From assembly GCA_039707465.1 (NCBI GenBank), contig CM077643.1, positions 44,830,605 to 44,894,604 of the forward strand: a stretch of 64,000 bases of DNA, in the 5' to 3' direction. Positions 23,556 to 34,190 of the stretch are shown here, piece after piece. The number at the start of each line of letters is the position of its first letter. Position 1 is the first letter of the stretch. The position numbers and the translations under genes were made by a program. The notes beneath the pieces are model-generated. The model was not told the DNA's origin and made no database searches. It saw only the letters and a list, made by a program, of their open reading frames with translations. This DNA is from Rhabdophis nuchalis. Lineage: Eukaryota > Chordata > Lepidosauria > Squamata > Natricidae.

Positions 23556-24559
23556 TTGTATTGATACGTTTATAATGTAAGGTTCAAATGCAAAGCTCTG
23601 AAGGCTCTGTTATGTTTTGTAGAAATTCATAAATAAGATTAATTTTAAAGCGAGGCAAAAAAAAAGTCCATGGAGGACTGCAGAGCCAACAACAAAAGAA
23701 AAACGGCTGTTTTGCTTAGTAGCAAAAACTTACCAAAATTACACATAGATCAATTTTATGGAAGAGGTGTCACAACTGAGAGGAGCTTAATTTCACGCAA
23801 AACCCTTAAAGAGGGCTTCAGAAGGTTGATAGACTTCTAAGGGAGAAGATTCTTCTCAAATATCCAGGTCTCAAGTAAGGATGAACTGGGTGGAAATGAA
23901 TAAGACTTTACATAGTGTTCAGAAAGAGCTGCCATCTCTTTAAATACGGGCAAGATATGTTTTTTTTTTAATGTGTATTCCAGTTAGCAACATCTATGGC
24001 TTCGTTTTGTATGAGTTGAAATATGAATAATGGAAACACGGACACAGCAGCTCAGTTTAGGCATGGCATGGATTAGGTAAAATACCCTATTCTAGCTTTT
24101 CCATTTCATTGATGAGAAGTGCTCAGCTAAATTTTACATCATTCCTAAACTGATTTGGGATACAGGAAGTAAAGTCCAGCACATCTGGAGTGTATCATCT
24201 GTTGTTCATTCCCCTAATAGTTATTTTTCAAAATTAAGTTCAAACATTTATTGGAATATCAAAACATTTCAGAATATGTTCAGGAACTTTTCAGGCTTTC
24301 CTTTTATAAAGAATAAAAGGGGGAAAAGATATTTGCCAAGAAGTACAGGACTCCTCATTTTGGATAAACTATAACAGGACACTGTCTTGATGGAGACCCC
24401 TAGATGAAATTTATAGTCTTGAGTTGCCAAAAAGAAGAGCAGATTAAAAAGTATAAACTTATAATGTTTTGGCTTTGCTTTTGAATACAGTCATCAGTCA
24501 ATTTCAAAAGGCATCTTTACTTGGAACAATTTACATCCTACCTTTAACACCATCTATAC

Positions 24560-24694
24560 CAGGGGTGGGCAAACTTTGCAACTTTAAGTCTGAAGGACTT
24601 CAGCTCCCAGACTTCTCCAGCCAGCTTTGCTGGCTGGAGAAGTCTGGGAGCTGAAGTCCTTCAGACTTAAAGTTGCAAAGTTTGCCCACCCCTG
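24560..24694 (+). mobile_element. foldback hAT-like MITE, GGGTGGGCAAAC end variant
   Basis: CAGGGGTGGGCAAACTTTGC to the exact inverse, 135 bp. Perfect duplication ATCTATAC (24552-24559, 24695-24702). Nearly the same sequence recurs at 63867. Confidence 0.88.
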
Positions 24695-24814
24695 ATCTAT
24701 ACCTTTAACGCCCTCAAATAATAGCTTCTGTCTATCCCAGATCTTTGGAAGGATACATGGATTAAAGATGCCAAATCTAGTCTGAACATTTGGCTGACTG
24801 TATGATGGACCATA

Positions 24815-25092
24815 AAAATAGAATAGAGCAGAGCAGAACAGAACCGAATTACAGAGTTGGAAGGGACCTTGGAGGTCATTTAGTCCAACCTCCTGCTTGG
24901 GTAGGAAACCTTATACCATTGCACACAAATGGTTATCCAATCTCTTCTTAAAAATTTCCAGTGTTGGAGCATTCACATCTTCTGGAGGCAAATTGTTTCA
25001 CTGATTAATTGTCCTAACTGTCAAGGAAATTTCTCCTTAGTTCTAAGTTGCTTCTCTCCTTGATTAGTTTCCACCCATTGCTTCTTAAATAA
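24815..25092 (-). mobile_element. CR1 LINE 3' end
   Basis: GAGTTGGAAGGGACCTTGG and TTAGTCCAACCTCCTGC are the signature of the CR1 3' region read from the minus strand. An AGAGC/AGAAC tail is on the left. Confidence 0.85.
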
Positions 25093-25369
25093 AATAAAAA
25101 CTATCTTGCCACCATATCTGGAATATCGACAAGCATCCACATCTGCCTTGGAAAAGATTTAATAGGTTGCTAAAAATGCCAAATCCAGCCAGAACATCTG
25201 GCTGACTGTAAGGAATAAAGGAGTAAATAAACTAGACCACATACAATCTACTAACAATACATAACTTATTAGGTAAAATTTATACAACATAAAACATAAA
25301 CGTCATGGAAGCCTCTCGCCACAACTAGCTCCTCAAACAGTGAAAAGCTGCTGTTCCTTAGAATCAATA

Positions 25370-25672
25370 AAAAGAACAAGGCACCAAGGCATCAAGGCAC
25401 CTGGGGGCAGGACAAGAAGCAATGGGTGGAAACTAATCAAGGAGAGAAGCAACTTAGAACTAAGGAGAAATTTCCTGACAGAACAATTAACCTCTGGAAC
25501 AGCTTGCCTCCAGAAGTTGTGAATGCCCCAACCCTGGAAGTCTTTAAGAAGATGTTTGATAGCCATTTGTCTGAAATGGTATAAGGTTCCTGCCCACGCA
25601 GGGGGTTGGACTAGAAGACCTACAAGGTCCCTTCCAACTCTGCTATTGTATTGTATTATATTGTATTGTAAC
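25370..25672 (+). mobile_element. CR1 LINE 3' end, opposite orientation
   Basis: Reads AAGAAGCAATGGGTGGAAAC, ATTTCCTGACAGAACAATTA and ends GTCCCTTCCAACTCTGC with a TATTGTATTGTATTA tail. With 24815-25092 it forms an inverted pair about 280 bp apart. 25673-25973 up to the EGF exon is unrecognised. Confidence 0.85.
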
Positions 25673-25973
25673 AACTTTCAAATGTGTTTTAAAAATATAA
25701 GAAAACTCTCCCAAGAGAAGGGTGGGTGGATGGGAAGGACAACATAGAAAATGTTGGCCTCGCCCATGTAAGTGTGCCCACTGAGAATGTTGCTCACCCA
25801 CATTGTGAGACAAATATTGACTGGTGTCTGGTAGGCCAAGAATGATGTGGAAGAGCATCCTTGTGCAACCTAAGAAGGCTGGCTGGGAATCTGGGAGTCC
25901 TTCCAAACCACTGGTGGCACTGGATCAAGAGAAGACTGCCTTGTTCCCTTGTAACCATATATTTTCTCTTTAG

Positions 25974-26123
25974 TATTCACATACAGCACTGCCAATGTGG
26001 AAACGTGCGAGGCTCACCATAGCCAGTGCTCCCAAAATGCATTCTGCACCGATTATAGCACCGGCTTCTGCTGCCACTGTCAGTCCAAGTTTTATGGGAA
26101 TGGCAAGCACTGCTTGCCAGAAG
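25974..26123 (+). CDS. NID2: NID2 exon: first EGF-like domain
   Basis: Phase 1 to phase 1, 150 bp. It follows TTTAG and reads [16 protein letters not shown], then an EGF module with seven cysteines, including a Cys-Cys pair in the segment [15 protein letters not shown]. It ends in CLPE at a GTATGT donor. The Cys-Cys pair is typical of the EGF that precedes G2F in nidogens. The exon codes for a complete module, as expected for a shuffled EGF exon. Confidence 0.93.
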
Positions 26124-26484
26124 GTATGTCCATTTACATTACTAGATGCCAGTGAAATGTGTCAGGGATGTCACTAAGATGTCTCTGCACCAGTTCTGTA
26201 TTTCCTTGGGCAGATGTGTGCAACCGCAGTATGAATAATTCTGCCATCTACTACTAAAACTCTTCTGTCTGCAACCTTTAACTGGGCAAAACAGTGCATT
26301 ATAGGACAGTAATTTTTGAACCAAGGAACCTCATGTGGGCTAACTTACAAAATGCATCCGAAATCAGATCCCATGATTTTCGTGGGATTGAAATTTGTCA
26401 AATATGTAGCTGCTTCAGGGATACTGCCCTGCCACCCTGTCGCCCAGAGGTTCAGTAGGCTGATCCTTCCCTAGTCTTCTAGAG

Positions 26485-26605
26485 CAGGGGTCTCCAACCT
26501 TGACAACTTCAAGCCTGGTGGACTTCAACTCCCAGAATTTTCCAGGCTGGAGAATTCTGGGAATTGAAGTCCTACAGGCTTAAAGTTGCCAAAGTTGGAG
26601 ACCCC
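26485..26605 (+). mobile_element. foldback hAT-like MITE
   Basis: CAGGGGTCTCCAACCTTGAC and the inverted arm ending GGAGACCCCT. The final G and the right duplication are imperfect (TTCTAGAG against TAGAG). 26610-27287 is otherwise unrecognised intron. Confidence 0.75.
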
Positions 26606-27287
26606 TAGAGGTCTGGTAGATGCCTCTCCCCCACCATCAGTTACTGAGAATCAAGAGGATCGGTCTCGTCCTGGCCCTCTTGAGGCTACATAGAGTGGCC
26701 TCACCATCAGCTGCCTGAGGGTGGTTGCCTGCAGTCAACTCAGCATGAAGCCAGAAGTTACTCCTGTTCCCACTGCTTTTTTGCCCTTGGTTGTTCTGTT
26801 TATCTGTTAGGTAAGGAAATATCTCTGAAATGATGACCCAACAGGTCTCGGGTTGTTTAATATAGAAAAAAAAATAAAGCACTTTCTCTGACTCATAGAA
26901 CTCGAATAAGTGATTTCAAGTTTGTTCTGAAGCTTAGGTGCAGTGTTGCACAGACAAACAATTTTTGTCTTCAATTTCTTACACAAGATAAAGAGATTTT
27001 GGTGAAGTTCTAATTGGAAAGTGGCGTTCTTGCACTTTCAGATAAACCAAGGAAATGTGTGAATGTCCTGTATTTCATTGTACAGGACAATTTCATTGTT
27101 GAAGGATTTAGCATGCTTTGGGAACCCTTCCACTGAAGATCTTCCAGTTAGGAATTTTAAATTCTCTTCTTCTACCATGGTATAGATATGAACACATGAA
27201 AGAGATTTCCCTGTGTAAAATCTTTCATGATGGCTATCTCTGGGAATTTCTGGTCCTTAGCTGGCTGATGATGCGTTTGCTTCTTAG

Positions 27288-27533
27288 GAGCTGCTCATCG
27301 TCTCAATGGCAAAGTGAGTGGAAACCTCCTGGTAGGACAAATACCGGTGCATTTTAGTGAAGTAGACCTACACGCTTACATTGTTGGCAACGATGGAAGA
27401 GCATACACGGCTATCAGCCATGTGCCTCAGCCAGCTGCCTCGTCCCTGATGCCATTGGCACCCATCGGGGGACTGTTTGGCTGGCTTTTTGCTCTGGAGA
27501 AACCTGGCTACGAAAATGGCTTCAGCGTCACTG
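27288..27533 (+). CDS. NID2: NID2 exon: G2F beta-barrel, part 1
   Basis: 246 bp, phase 1 to 1. It starts after TTCTTAG with [18 protein letters not shown] and runs through [18 protein letters not shown] and [19 protein letters not shown] to a GTGAGT donor at 27534. These are hallmark strings of the nidogen G2F domain, an 11-stranded barrel related to GFP in fold that binds perlecan and collagen IV (family knowledge). A long tetranucleotide repeat begins about 60 bp into the following intron. Confidence 0.94.
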
Positions 27534-27589
27534 GTGAGTAGAACACCACCCCTCAGCCAAACAGATGAACCTTTTTGTTTGTTTGTTTA

Positions 27590-27628
27590 CTTACCTACCT
27601 ACCTACCTATCATTATCTACCTACCTAA

Positions 27629-27720
<92 letters not shown>
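27590..27720 (+). repeat. (ACCT)n(ATCT)n microsatellite
   Basis: A short ACCT part is followed by more than 20 uninterrupted ATCT units from about 27634 to 27720. It lies some 60 bp inside the intron after G2F part 1. Confidence 0.95.
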
Positions 27721-27849
27721 GTGTAGGTTGCCCACCTTGCCAGGGGCGACTTTAGGGGGTTTACAGACATTGGATAAAATGCAGAATAAAAATTAAAAAA
27801 ATAAATGAGAGATCTAAAATTTAAAAATTCAATTCAAATAAAACTAAGC

Positions 27850-28085
27850 AGGATGGAAAGGAAGGATGAAAGTGTGCACAGAGAGGAATGTTCTCCACTC
27901 CCTTAGAGACCTCCAACATGCTGCACCTCCATTAGGATCCTGGCTAATTTGGCATAGGCATGTCTTCAAGGCCTTTCGGAAAGCCAGAAGGGTGGGAGTA
28001 GATCTGACCTGGGAGGGCAAGAAGTTCCAGAGGGTGGGAGCCATGGCAGTAACGAATGCCTCTTCTGCTGATACAAGTGGGGTGG
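27850..28085 (-). mobile_element. L2-like relic
   Basis: The minus strand can be read as APTLWNFLPSQVRSTPTLLA and FRKALKTCL, matching the C-terminal end of L2-type LINE polyproteins (compare [12 protein letters not shown] in the 1424-2633 copy). Broken and short. Confidence 0.65.
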
Positions 28086-28255
28086 GCTAATCCCATTTGT
28101 GTGAGTATGGTTTCTATGCAAAGAAATTTGTGCCCAAGAAAAGCCATAAATGTTCAGGTAGTTCTTGTATTTTATTCCAACCTCATTTTAAATTGTTTTT
28201 ATCAGATTTTAATAATGATTTGTGTTTGGAACTCTGCACTTCGATATGGCCTATG

Positions 28256-28584
28256 GCTGTGATGGAGAACCTATGACATGCATGCCAGAGGTGACACACA
28301 GAGTCCTCTCTGTGGGCACACGTGCTGTCGCCAGCTGCACTTTCAGTTTCTGATGCGCGCATGCACACTAGCCAGCTGATTTGATCCACATTCACACACA
28401 GCCAGCCACTCTCGTCTGGGTTCTGTAGTGCGCATGTGCACCGGCCAGCTGGTCTTCCTGCATGCGTGTGATGGAACCCAGAAGTGCAGCTAGCAACGGT
28501 GCACATGTACACTAGCCAGCTGCTCTCTTCCGGGTTTCGGAGCTTCTGTTTTGGCACTGTGTGCCAAAAAGGTTAGCCACCACT
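28256..28584 (+). mobile_element. hAT-like MITE, GTGATGG family
   Basis: Starts GCTGTGATGGAGAACC and ends AAGGTTAGCCACCACT. Flanks GGCCTATG and GGCCTATA match 7/8. Confidence 0.75.
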
Positions 28585-28621
28585 GGCCTATAAGCTAATC
28601 AACAAACTAAACCCTAACTCT

Positions 28622-28998
28622 AGATAGTCCTTGACTTACAACCATATGTTTAGTGACTGTTCAAAGTTACAATTGCAGGGAAAAAAGTGACCATCGTTCA
28701 CACGATCCACCGTTGAAGCATCCCTATGGTCACACCATCAAATTCGGATGCTTGGCAACTGGCTCATGTTTGTGACAGTTGCCATGCCCAAGGGACAGGT
28801 GATCATCTTTTGCAACCTTCTGAGGAGCAAATATAAAAGCCAGATTCACTTAATAAATGTGTTACTAAATTAACAGCTGCATGTTATCCACTTAATAACT
28901 GTGACAAGAAATGTTAAACAGGGCAAAGTGCACTTAACTGTTTTGCTTAGCAACATAGGTTTGGGCTCAATTGTGGTCATAAATTGAGGACTACCTGT
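28622..28998. mobile_element. DNA element with TAGTCCTTGACTTACAAC inverted ends
   Basis: Left end GATAGTCCTTGACTTACAAC and right end AATTGAGGACTACCTGTA are near inverted repeats at TA-like flanks. Family fragments recur at about 36897, 44650, 52350, 53864, 57775 and 62672. No coding frame. I treat it as a non-autonomous DNA transposon family of unknown superfamily. 28999-29232 and 29434-30054 are otherwise unrecognised. Confidence 0.55.
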
Positions 28999-29232
28999 AT
29001 CTATATTTATACACGTTTCCCTAGTTTTCTTCCTTATTCATGTCAGCTCATTATAGGAAGATGGAATGAACTGTGAAGTATTTTCTTCCAGTCATTATTA
29101 TAAAGACTAGAAGCACATTCTTCTGGCTCGGCCCTGTACTTTAACTGATGCTGTATTTCAGGGCCATAAAATTGTATGTTCATGATGGGCTTATTGTGTT
29201 TATTGTTTTTCTCCCTTAATGCTCTTCCCCAG

Positions 29233-29433
29233 GGGCTAAATTCACTCATAATCTGGAAGCTACTTTCTATCCAGGAGAAGAAAGAGTTTTCATCCAACAA
29301 ACAGCCGATGGTCTGGATGCAGAAAATTACCTCAGTGTTAGGACTGAAATTCAAGGGCGAGTGCCTTATATTCCTGAGAATTTTACAGTCCACATAGCAC
29401 CTTATAAGGAGATATACCATTACTTGGATTCAG
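29233..29433 (+). CDS. NID2: NID2 exon: G2F beta-barrel, part 2
   Basis: 201 bp, phase 1 to 1. After CCCCAG it reads [20 protein letters not shown] and then [36 protein letters not shown] and YHYLDS, ending at a GTACGT donor. It contains an N-glycosylation sequon, Asn-Phe-Thr. The EIYHY segment is part of the conserved G2F core. Confidence 0.94.
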
Positions 29434-30054
29434 GTACGTTTGACTGCCATTATAAATAACCATTTGTCCTTTGTAGGGAAGCCATGCTTGTCAAAGTCCA
29501 CCTGCCTTCGCAATCTTGCAATTAAGGTAGATTTTTTTTAGACAAGAATCCTATGATATGAAAGTTGGTTGACATATTCAAAGCTCTAGTTAACATTTAG
29601 AAGAGTTCAACTAGGAGGAGGGAGGAGTACTAGGTATGTTCACTGTCTTGGGCTATTTATAAGCATAATAAAGGCAGGATATAAATAAAGGTCCCCTTTT
29701 CTAAACTGGACATTTGAAAGGATGAAAGTTCCATCATCCATCAAGCAAATTAGCTGCTATGTAGCAAAGTGTTATCATTTCATTTTTTTTGTTAAGTTGC
29801 ATTTCTATAAATAAATAGCATTGAATGAATTCTTTTTTAAAAAAGAATAAGAATTGGCATTAGTTCTGTAAGTTCAGTTCTAAGTGTCCCAATTTTTTTC
29901 CATGCTGACAAATACACTGCAGTGTGATAATATTAGTTAGTGCACACTTTTAAAAACTACCTTGATCTTCTAACATTGCAGTACCTGGACTGTATAATGT
30001 GGCACCGTAGGGCAATGCAACATATACGGGCACCATGAGGTATTTTACATTTTT

Positions 30055-30865
30055 GTGATATCCATTGTCAAAGTTCTAGGCTGCATAAACAGAGGGATAG
30101 AATCAAGGTCATGTCAAGTGTTAATACCACTTTATAATGCCTTGGTAAGGCCACACGTGGAATACTGCATTCAGTTTTGGTCGCCACGATGTAAAAAATA
30201 TGTGGAGACTCTAGAAAGGGTGCAGAGAAGAGCAACAAAGATGATTAGGGAACGAGGCTAAAACATATGAAGAACGGTTGCTGGTACATGGAATGTCTAC
30301 TTTAGTCTGATGAAAAGAAGGACTAGGGGAGACATGATAGCAGTGTTCCAATATCTCAGGGGCTGCCACAAAGAAGAGGGAGTCAAACTATTCTCCAAAG
30401 CACCTGAGGGCAGAACAAGAAGCAATGGGTGGAAAATAATCAAGGAGAAAAACAACTTAGAACTAAGGAGAAATTTCCTGACAGTTAGAACAATTAATCA
30501 GTTGTGATCAGTTGTCCAGAAGTTGTGAATAGCAATAGCACTTATATACTGCTTTACAGTGCTTTACAGTCCTCTCTAAGCAGTTCACAGAGTCAGCATA
30601 TTGCCCCCAACAATTTGGGTCCTCATTTTACTCACCTCAGAAGAATGGAAGGCTGAGTCAATCTTGAGCCTGATGAGATTCGAACTGCCAAATTGCAGGC
30701 AGAAGTAGCCTGCAGTACTGCACTCTAACCACTGTGCCACCGTGGTTTATACACTGGAAGTTTTTAAGAAGAGATTGGATAACCACTTGTCTGAAGTGGT
30801 GTAGGGTTTCCTGCCTAAGCAGGGAGTTGGAATAGAAGACCTCCCAGGTCCCTTCCAACTCTGTT
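30055..30865 (+). mobile_element. CR1 LINE 3' part with a SINE inserted
   Basis: Translated pieces read [20 protein letters not shown] and VRPHVEYCIQFWSPR, then [14 protein letters not shown]. This is the conserved C-terminal part of CR1 ORF2, followed by KRRTRGDMIAVFQYLRGC. The 3' end GTCCCTTCCAACTCTG is at about 30850-30865. A tRNA-like SINE splits it. Confidence 0.88.
30530..30752 (-). mobile_element. tRNA-derived SINE inside CR1
   Basis: Minus-strand reading starts CCACGGTGGCACAGTGGTTA, a tRNA-like head with A-box-like text, then GGCAGTTCGAATCTCATCAG, a B-box-like motif. The body ends in TATATAAGTGCTATTGCTAT. A related + strand copy is at 47550-47785. Confidence 0.8.
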
Positions 30866-31015
30866 ATTCTAGTCTAAAGTTGGGTTTTGCGGTGTCTATT
30901 TGCAGCCTCATGCCTTCACAACCTGAAGAGCTCTGTGAAACAAGGAAATTTGAGAACCTTCCTTCTAACTAGGTCTGACATTTTTTGTTTTGTTTTTTTT
31001 AAAAACCTTTTATAG

Positions 31016-31246
31016 TTGTGACATCCACTTCTTATCGAGAATATTCCCTAATTTCTGGAAACGTCAACCAAAGCTTCTCCTACCAGCTGCACCAGAATAT
31101 AACCTACCAAGTATGTCCACATGCACGCCATCTCAGGTTTCTTCGAACTACCCAGCAGCTGACGGTGGATAGGATTTTTGCTTTGTACAATGAGGAGGAA
31201 AGGATCCTTCGGTATGCCATTACCAACCAAATCGGACCCTTGGGAG
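31016..31246 (+). CDS. NID2: NID2 exon: G2F beta-barrel, part 3
   Basis: 231 bp, phase 1 to 1. It begins [19 protein letters not shown] and continues with [12 protein letters not shown], then [20 protein letters not shown] and [13 protein letters not shown], ending at GTGAGT. Two sequons are visible (Asn-Gln-Ser, Asn-Ile-Thr). The TQQL..D.iF.LYN.EE..LR motif closes the G2F domain in nidogens. Confidence 0.94.
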
Positions 31247-31670
31247 GTGAGTTGGAATTGGGATGAGAGAGATTTTTGAGTAGTTTTGCATTTTAGCTTC
31301 ATTCTCTCTACTCATTTAAATTTCTTGGAAGTGTGGCAATCTCTGAGATTATAATGTTGAAAAGCCAAGCCATACTTCCGTACTAGTGCATACAATAAAT
31401 GGCTAGGCAGAGTCTGCATATCTGTATTGAATATTTTCCAGGATGAAGTAACCGTTTGCTTTGAAATGCAAGGAACATTTATTTCTGTTTTTAAAGGTAT
31501 AATGGTCATTCCGAGCAGAATTGCTTTTTCAACATAGAAGGAAAAAGTCACATGTCCTCAAAAATGGATTTGTAAATGGGTTGCCAGTCAACATGTCGTG
31601 AATTTGAGGTTTAAAAAAAAAAAAAATTACAGGGACTTACAGAGTATCTCGACTTACAACAGTTCATTTA

Positions 31671-32054
31671 AAGGTAAAGGTTCTCCTCGCACATGTATGC
31701 TAGTCGTTTCCGGCTCTAGGGGGTGGTGCTTATCTCCTTTTCATAGCCGCACAGCCAGCGCTGTCTAAAGATATTGCCTTGGTCATGTGGCCGGCATGAC
31801 TAAATGCCGAAGGTACATGGAACGCTGTTACCTTCTCACCAAAGGTGGTCCCTATTTTTTCTACTTGCATTTTTATGTGCTTTTGAACTGCTAGATTGGC
31901 AGAAGCTGGGACAAGTAATGGGAGCTCACTCCATTACGCAGCAGTAGGGATTCGAACCACTGAACTGCCGATCTTCTGATCGACAATCTCAGCGTCTTAG
32001 CCACTGAGCCACCGTGTCCTTTATTTATTTATTATTTATTTATTCATTAATTCA
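31671..32054 (-). mobile_element. Sauria-type SINE with Bov-B-like tail
   Basis: Minus strand: a tRNA-like head GGTGGCTCAGTGGCTAAGAC and B-box-like GGTTCGAATCCCTACTGC; the other end reads AAAGGTAAAGG, the tail shared with Bov-B LINEs. Flanked by TTCATTTA at 31663-31670 and 32055-32062. Confidence 0.82.
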
Positions 32055-32267
32055 TTCATTTAGTGAGCGTTTAAAGTTACAATGGCACTGAAAAAAGTGA
32101 TGGATGACCATTTTTGCACACATACAACCCTTGTGGAATCCTCATGGTGACAATGGTCAGAATTTGGCTTACAATTATGATGGTTGTAGTGTCCCGGGGT
32201 CATATGATCATCTTTTGTGGCCTTCAGGCAAGCAAAGACCATGTGACCATGACAATGGTTGTAAGTG

Positions 32268-32302
<35 letters not shown>

Positions 32303-32350
32303 TATTATTATTATTATTATTATTATTAATTTGATTTGTATACCGCCCTC

Positions 32351-32399
<49 letters not shown>

Positions 32400-32498
32400 T
32401 ATTATTATTATTATTATTATTACTATTACTATTACTATTATTACTATTATTACTATTATTACTATTATTACTATTATTACTATTATTACTATTATTAC

Positions 32499-32556
<58 letters not shown>

Positions 32557-32680
32557 TTGATTTGTATACCGCCCTCTCTCCCATAGGGACTCAGGGCGGT
32601 GCACAGGAATAATAAAGGATAAAATACATATAAATACAGTCAATAGATAAATTTAAAATTAAATTAAATAAATTTAACCT
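32268..32680 (-). mobile_element. L2-like LINE 3' end duplicated within AAT/ATT arrays
   Basis: AATTTGATTTGTATACCGCC occurs twice, at about 32328-32350 (cut after CCCTCT) and at about 32553-32580 (continuing into GACTCAGGGCGGTGCACAGG). Each copy is preceded by an AAT block turning into an ATT block. Long Asn or Tyr runs in frames here are repeat translations. Confidence 0.8.
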
Positions 32681-33524
32681 GTGATTAAATGGTCATAAGT
32701 CACTTTTTTCAGTGCCATTGTAACTTTAAACGCTCACCAAATGAACTGTTGTAAGTCCAGGAACTCTGTAAAATGGGATTCGCTTAACAACCACGTTGCT
32801 AACTTAACAACGGCAGTGATTCACTTCACAACATTGGCAAGAAAGGTCGTAAAATGGAGCAAGACTCACTGAACAAATGTCTCACTTAGCAACAAGACGT
32901 TTGGGCTCAATGGGGATCGTAAGAGAACTACTGGCACACAAGTTGTTTTGTATCACTCTCCAAACATCATTTTCATGGTCCTTCAGTTAAGGGGATACTT
33001 TGTGTGTGTGTGGGAGGGGGGGAATGGAAACTGAGATGGCTTTTGACTTCTCTGCTGCCTTTTTCACCCCTTCACTCTTCCCTGAGTCTGTGAAGCTAAG
33101 CTTCCTGAAGCAATCATTGAGGATTAGCCAGACTTCCTGCCTGATAATGATAAAGAGATTTCAGAGCGTGTGGGCTGCAAACTTGGAGTGCCTCCTTCCA
33201 AGACTGAGGGGTCGGTCCATGGCTTCCCTAACAACAAGGAGCACAGTTTGTTGTCTTCCGCTCCCACTCTTAAGTATGTCAATGAGTTCCAGATTTCAGG
33301 ATTAAGAATCCAAATGGAAGGTTAAAAAAAAGGGAAACAGCCATACTTGAAGGATGACTGTTTATCCAGCTGTAAATCCTGGAGAAAACTTAGTCCACTT
33401 GAAAGGAATAGGAAACTATGAATACATTCCACAAATCTATGGAAGAGAGTGGAATAATTATTGATTGCTATCATAACATTTAAACCCCCTCCAGACGTGT
33501 TTGAAGTCAACACTGGGATGGGAT

Positions 33525-33640
33525 GGGATAGGATAGAATAGGATATAGAATAGAATAGAATAGAATAGAATAGAATAGAATATTTGGCCAAGTGTGATTA
33601 AGCACGCAAGAAATTTGTCTCTGGTGCAAAAGGTTTCAGT
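33525..33640 (-). repeat. (AGAAT)n array and short LINE tail
   Basis: Repeats GGATAGAATA to TAGAATAGAATAGAATA, followed by TGGCCAAGTGTGATTAAGCA as at 22500. It is the tail of the same unclassified LINE. 32950-33520 is otherwise unrecognised. Confidence 0.7.
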
Positions 33641-34111
33641 GTACATGCCGGACCGCCTCCTGCTACCAAATACCTCCCACCGACCAGTCCGCTTCCACAG
33701 AGAGGGCCTCCTCAGGGTACCGTCGGCCAAGCAATGCCGGCTGGCGACCCCTAGGGGGAGAGCCTTCTCTGTGGCAGCTCCTGCCACCTGGAATGACCTA
33801 CCCCCCCCCGACCTACGCACAATCACGGACCTGCGCCTCTTCCGTCGGGCCTTGAAAACCTACTTATTTATTATTCGAATTTATAAGCCGCACCCATCTC
33901 ACCACATAGGGACTCGGGGCGGCCTGGCATAGTTTTTAATTGTTTTTACCAAGGGTTTTTATCTGGATTTTAGAACAGGCCACCCATTTAATATATTTTA
34001 AAGGTATTTTTAGCGTATTTTAATGTATTTGATGTTTTCTATTGTTGTTTTTATTGTTGCCTGTTCACTGCCCTGAGTCCCGGAAGGGAGAAGGACGGTA
34101 TAAAAATCTAA

Positions 34112-34186
<75 letters not shown>

Positions 34187-34190
34187 ATAC
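33641..34190 (+). mobile_element. L2-like LINE 3' end with TAAA tail
   Basis: The + frame reads [39 protein letters not shown] and WNDLPPPDLRT, the C-terminus seen in other L2-like copies. Near 33865-33935 a second L2-type 3' fragment seems patched in. A (TAAA)n tail of about 85 bp ends the copy. Confidence 0.85.

Larger units (their letters stand above)
31640..32945. mobile_element. foldback DNA element split by a SINE and an L2/AAT insertion
   Basis: 32055-32100 (TTAGTGAGCGTTTAAAGTTACA and on) is the inverse of 32701-32747 (CAGTGCCATTGTAACTTTAA and on). Outer pieces ACTTACAACAGTTCATTTA at 31652 and AAATGAACTGTTGTAAGT near 32739 also pair. It belongs to the CTTGACTTACAAC family. Confidence 0.65.

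Noticed and set aside
30530..30752. tRNA-like head that could be a tRNA gene
   Set aside because: It continues into a long SINE body and the cloverleaf is degraded; the + copy at 47550 and the Sauria-type SINE at 31671 behave likewise.
33000..33305. 101-codon + frame with an Met start
   Set aside because: No recognisable domain and no matching nidogen segment between G2F and EGF-2; probably chance.
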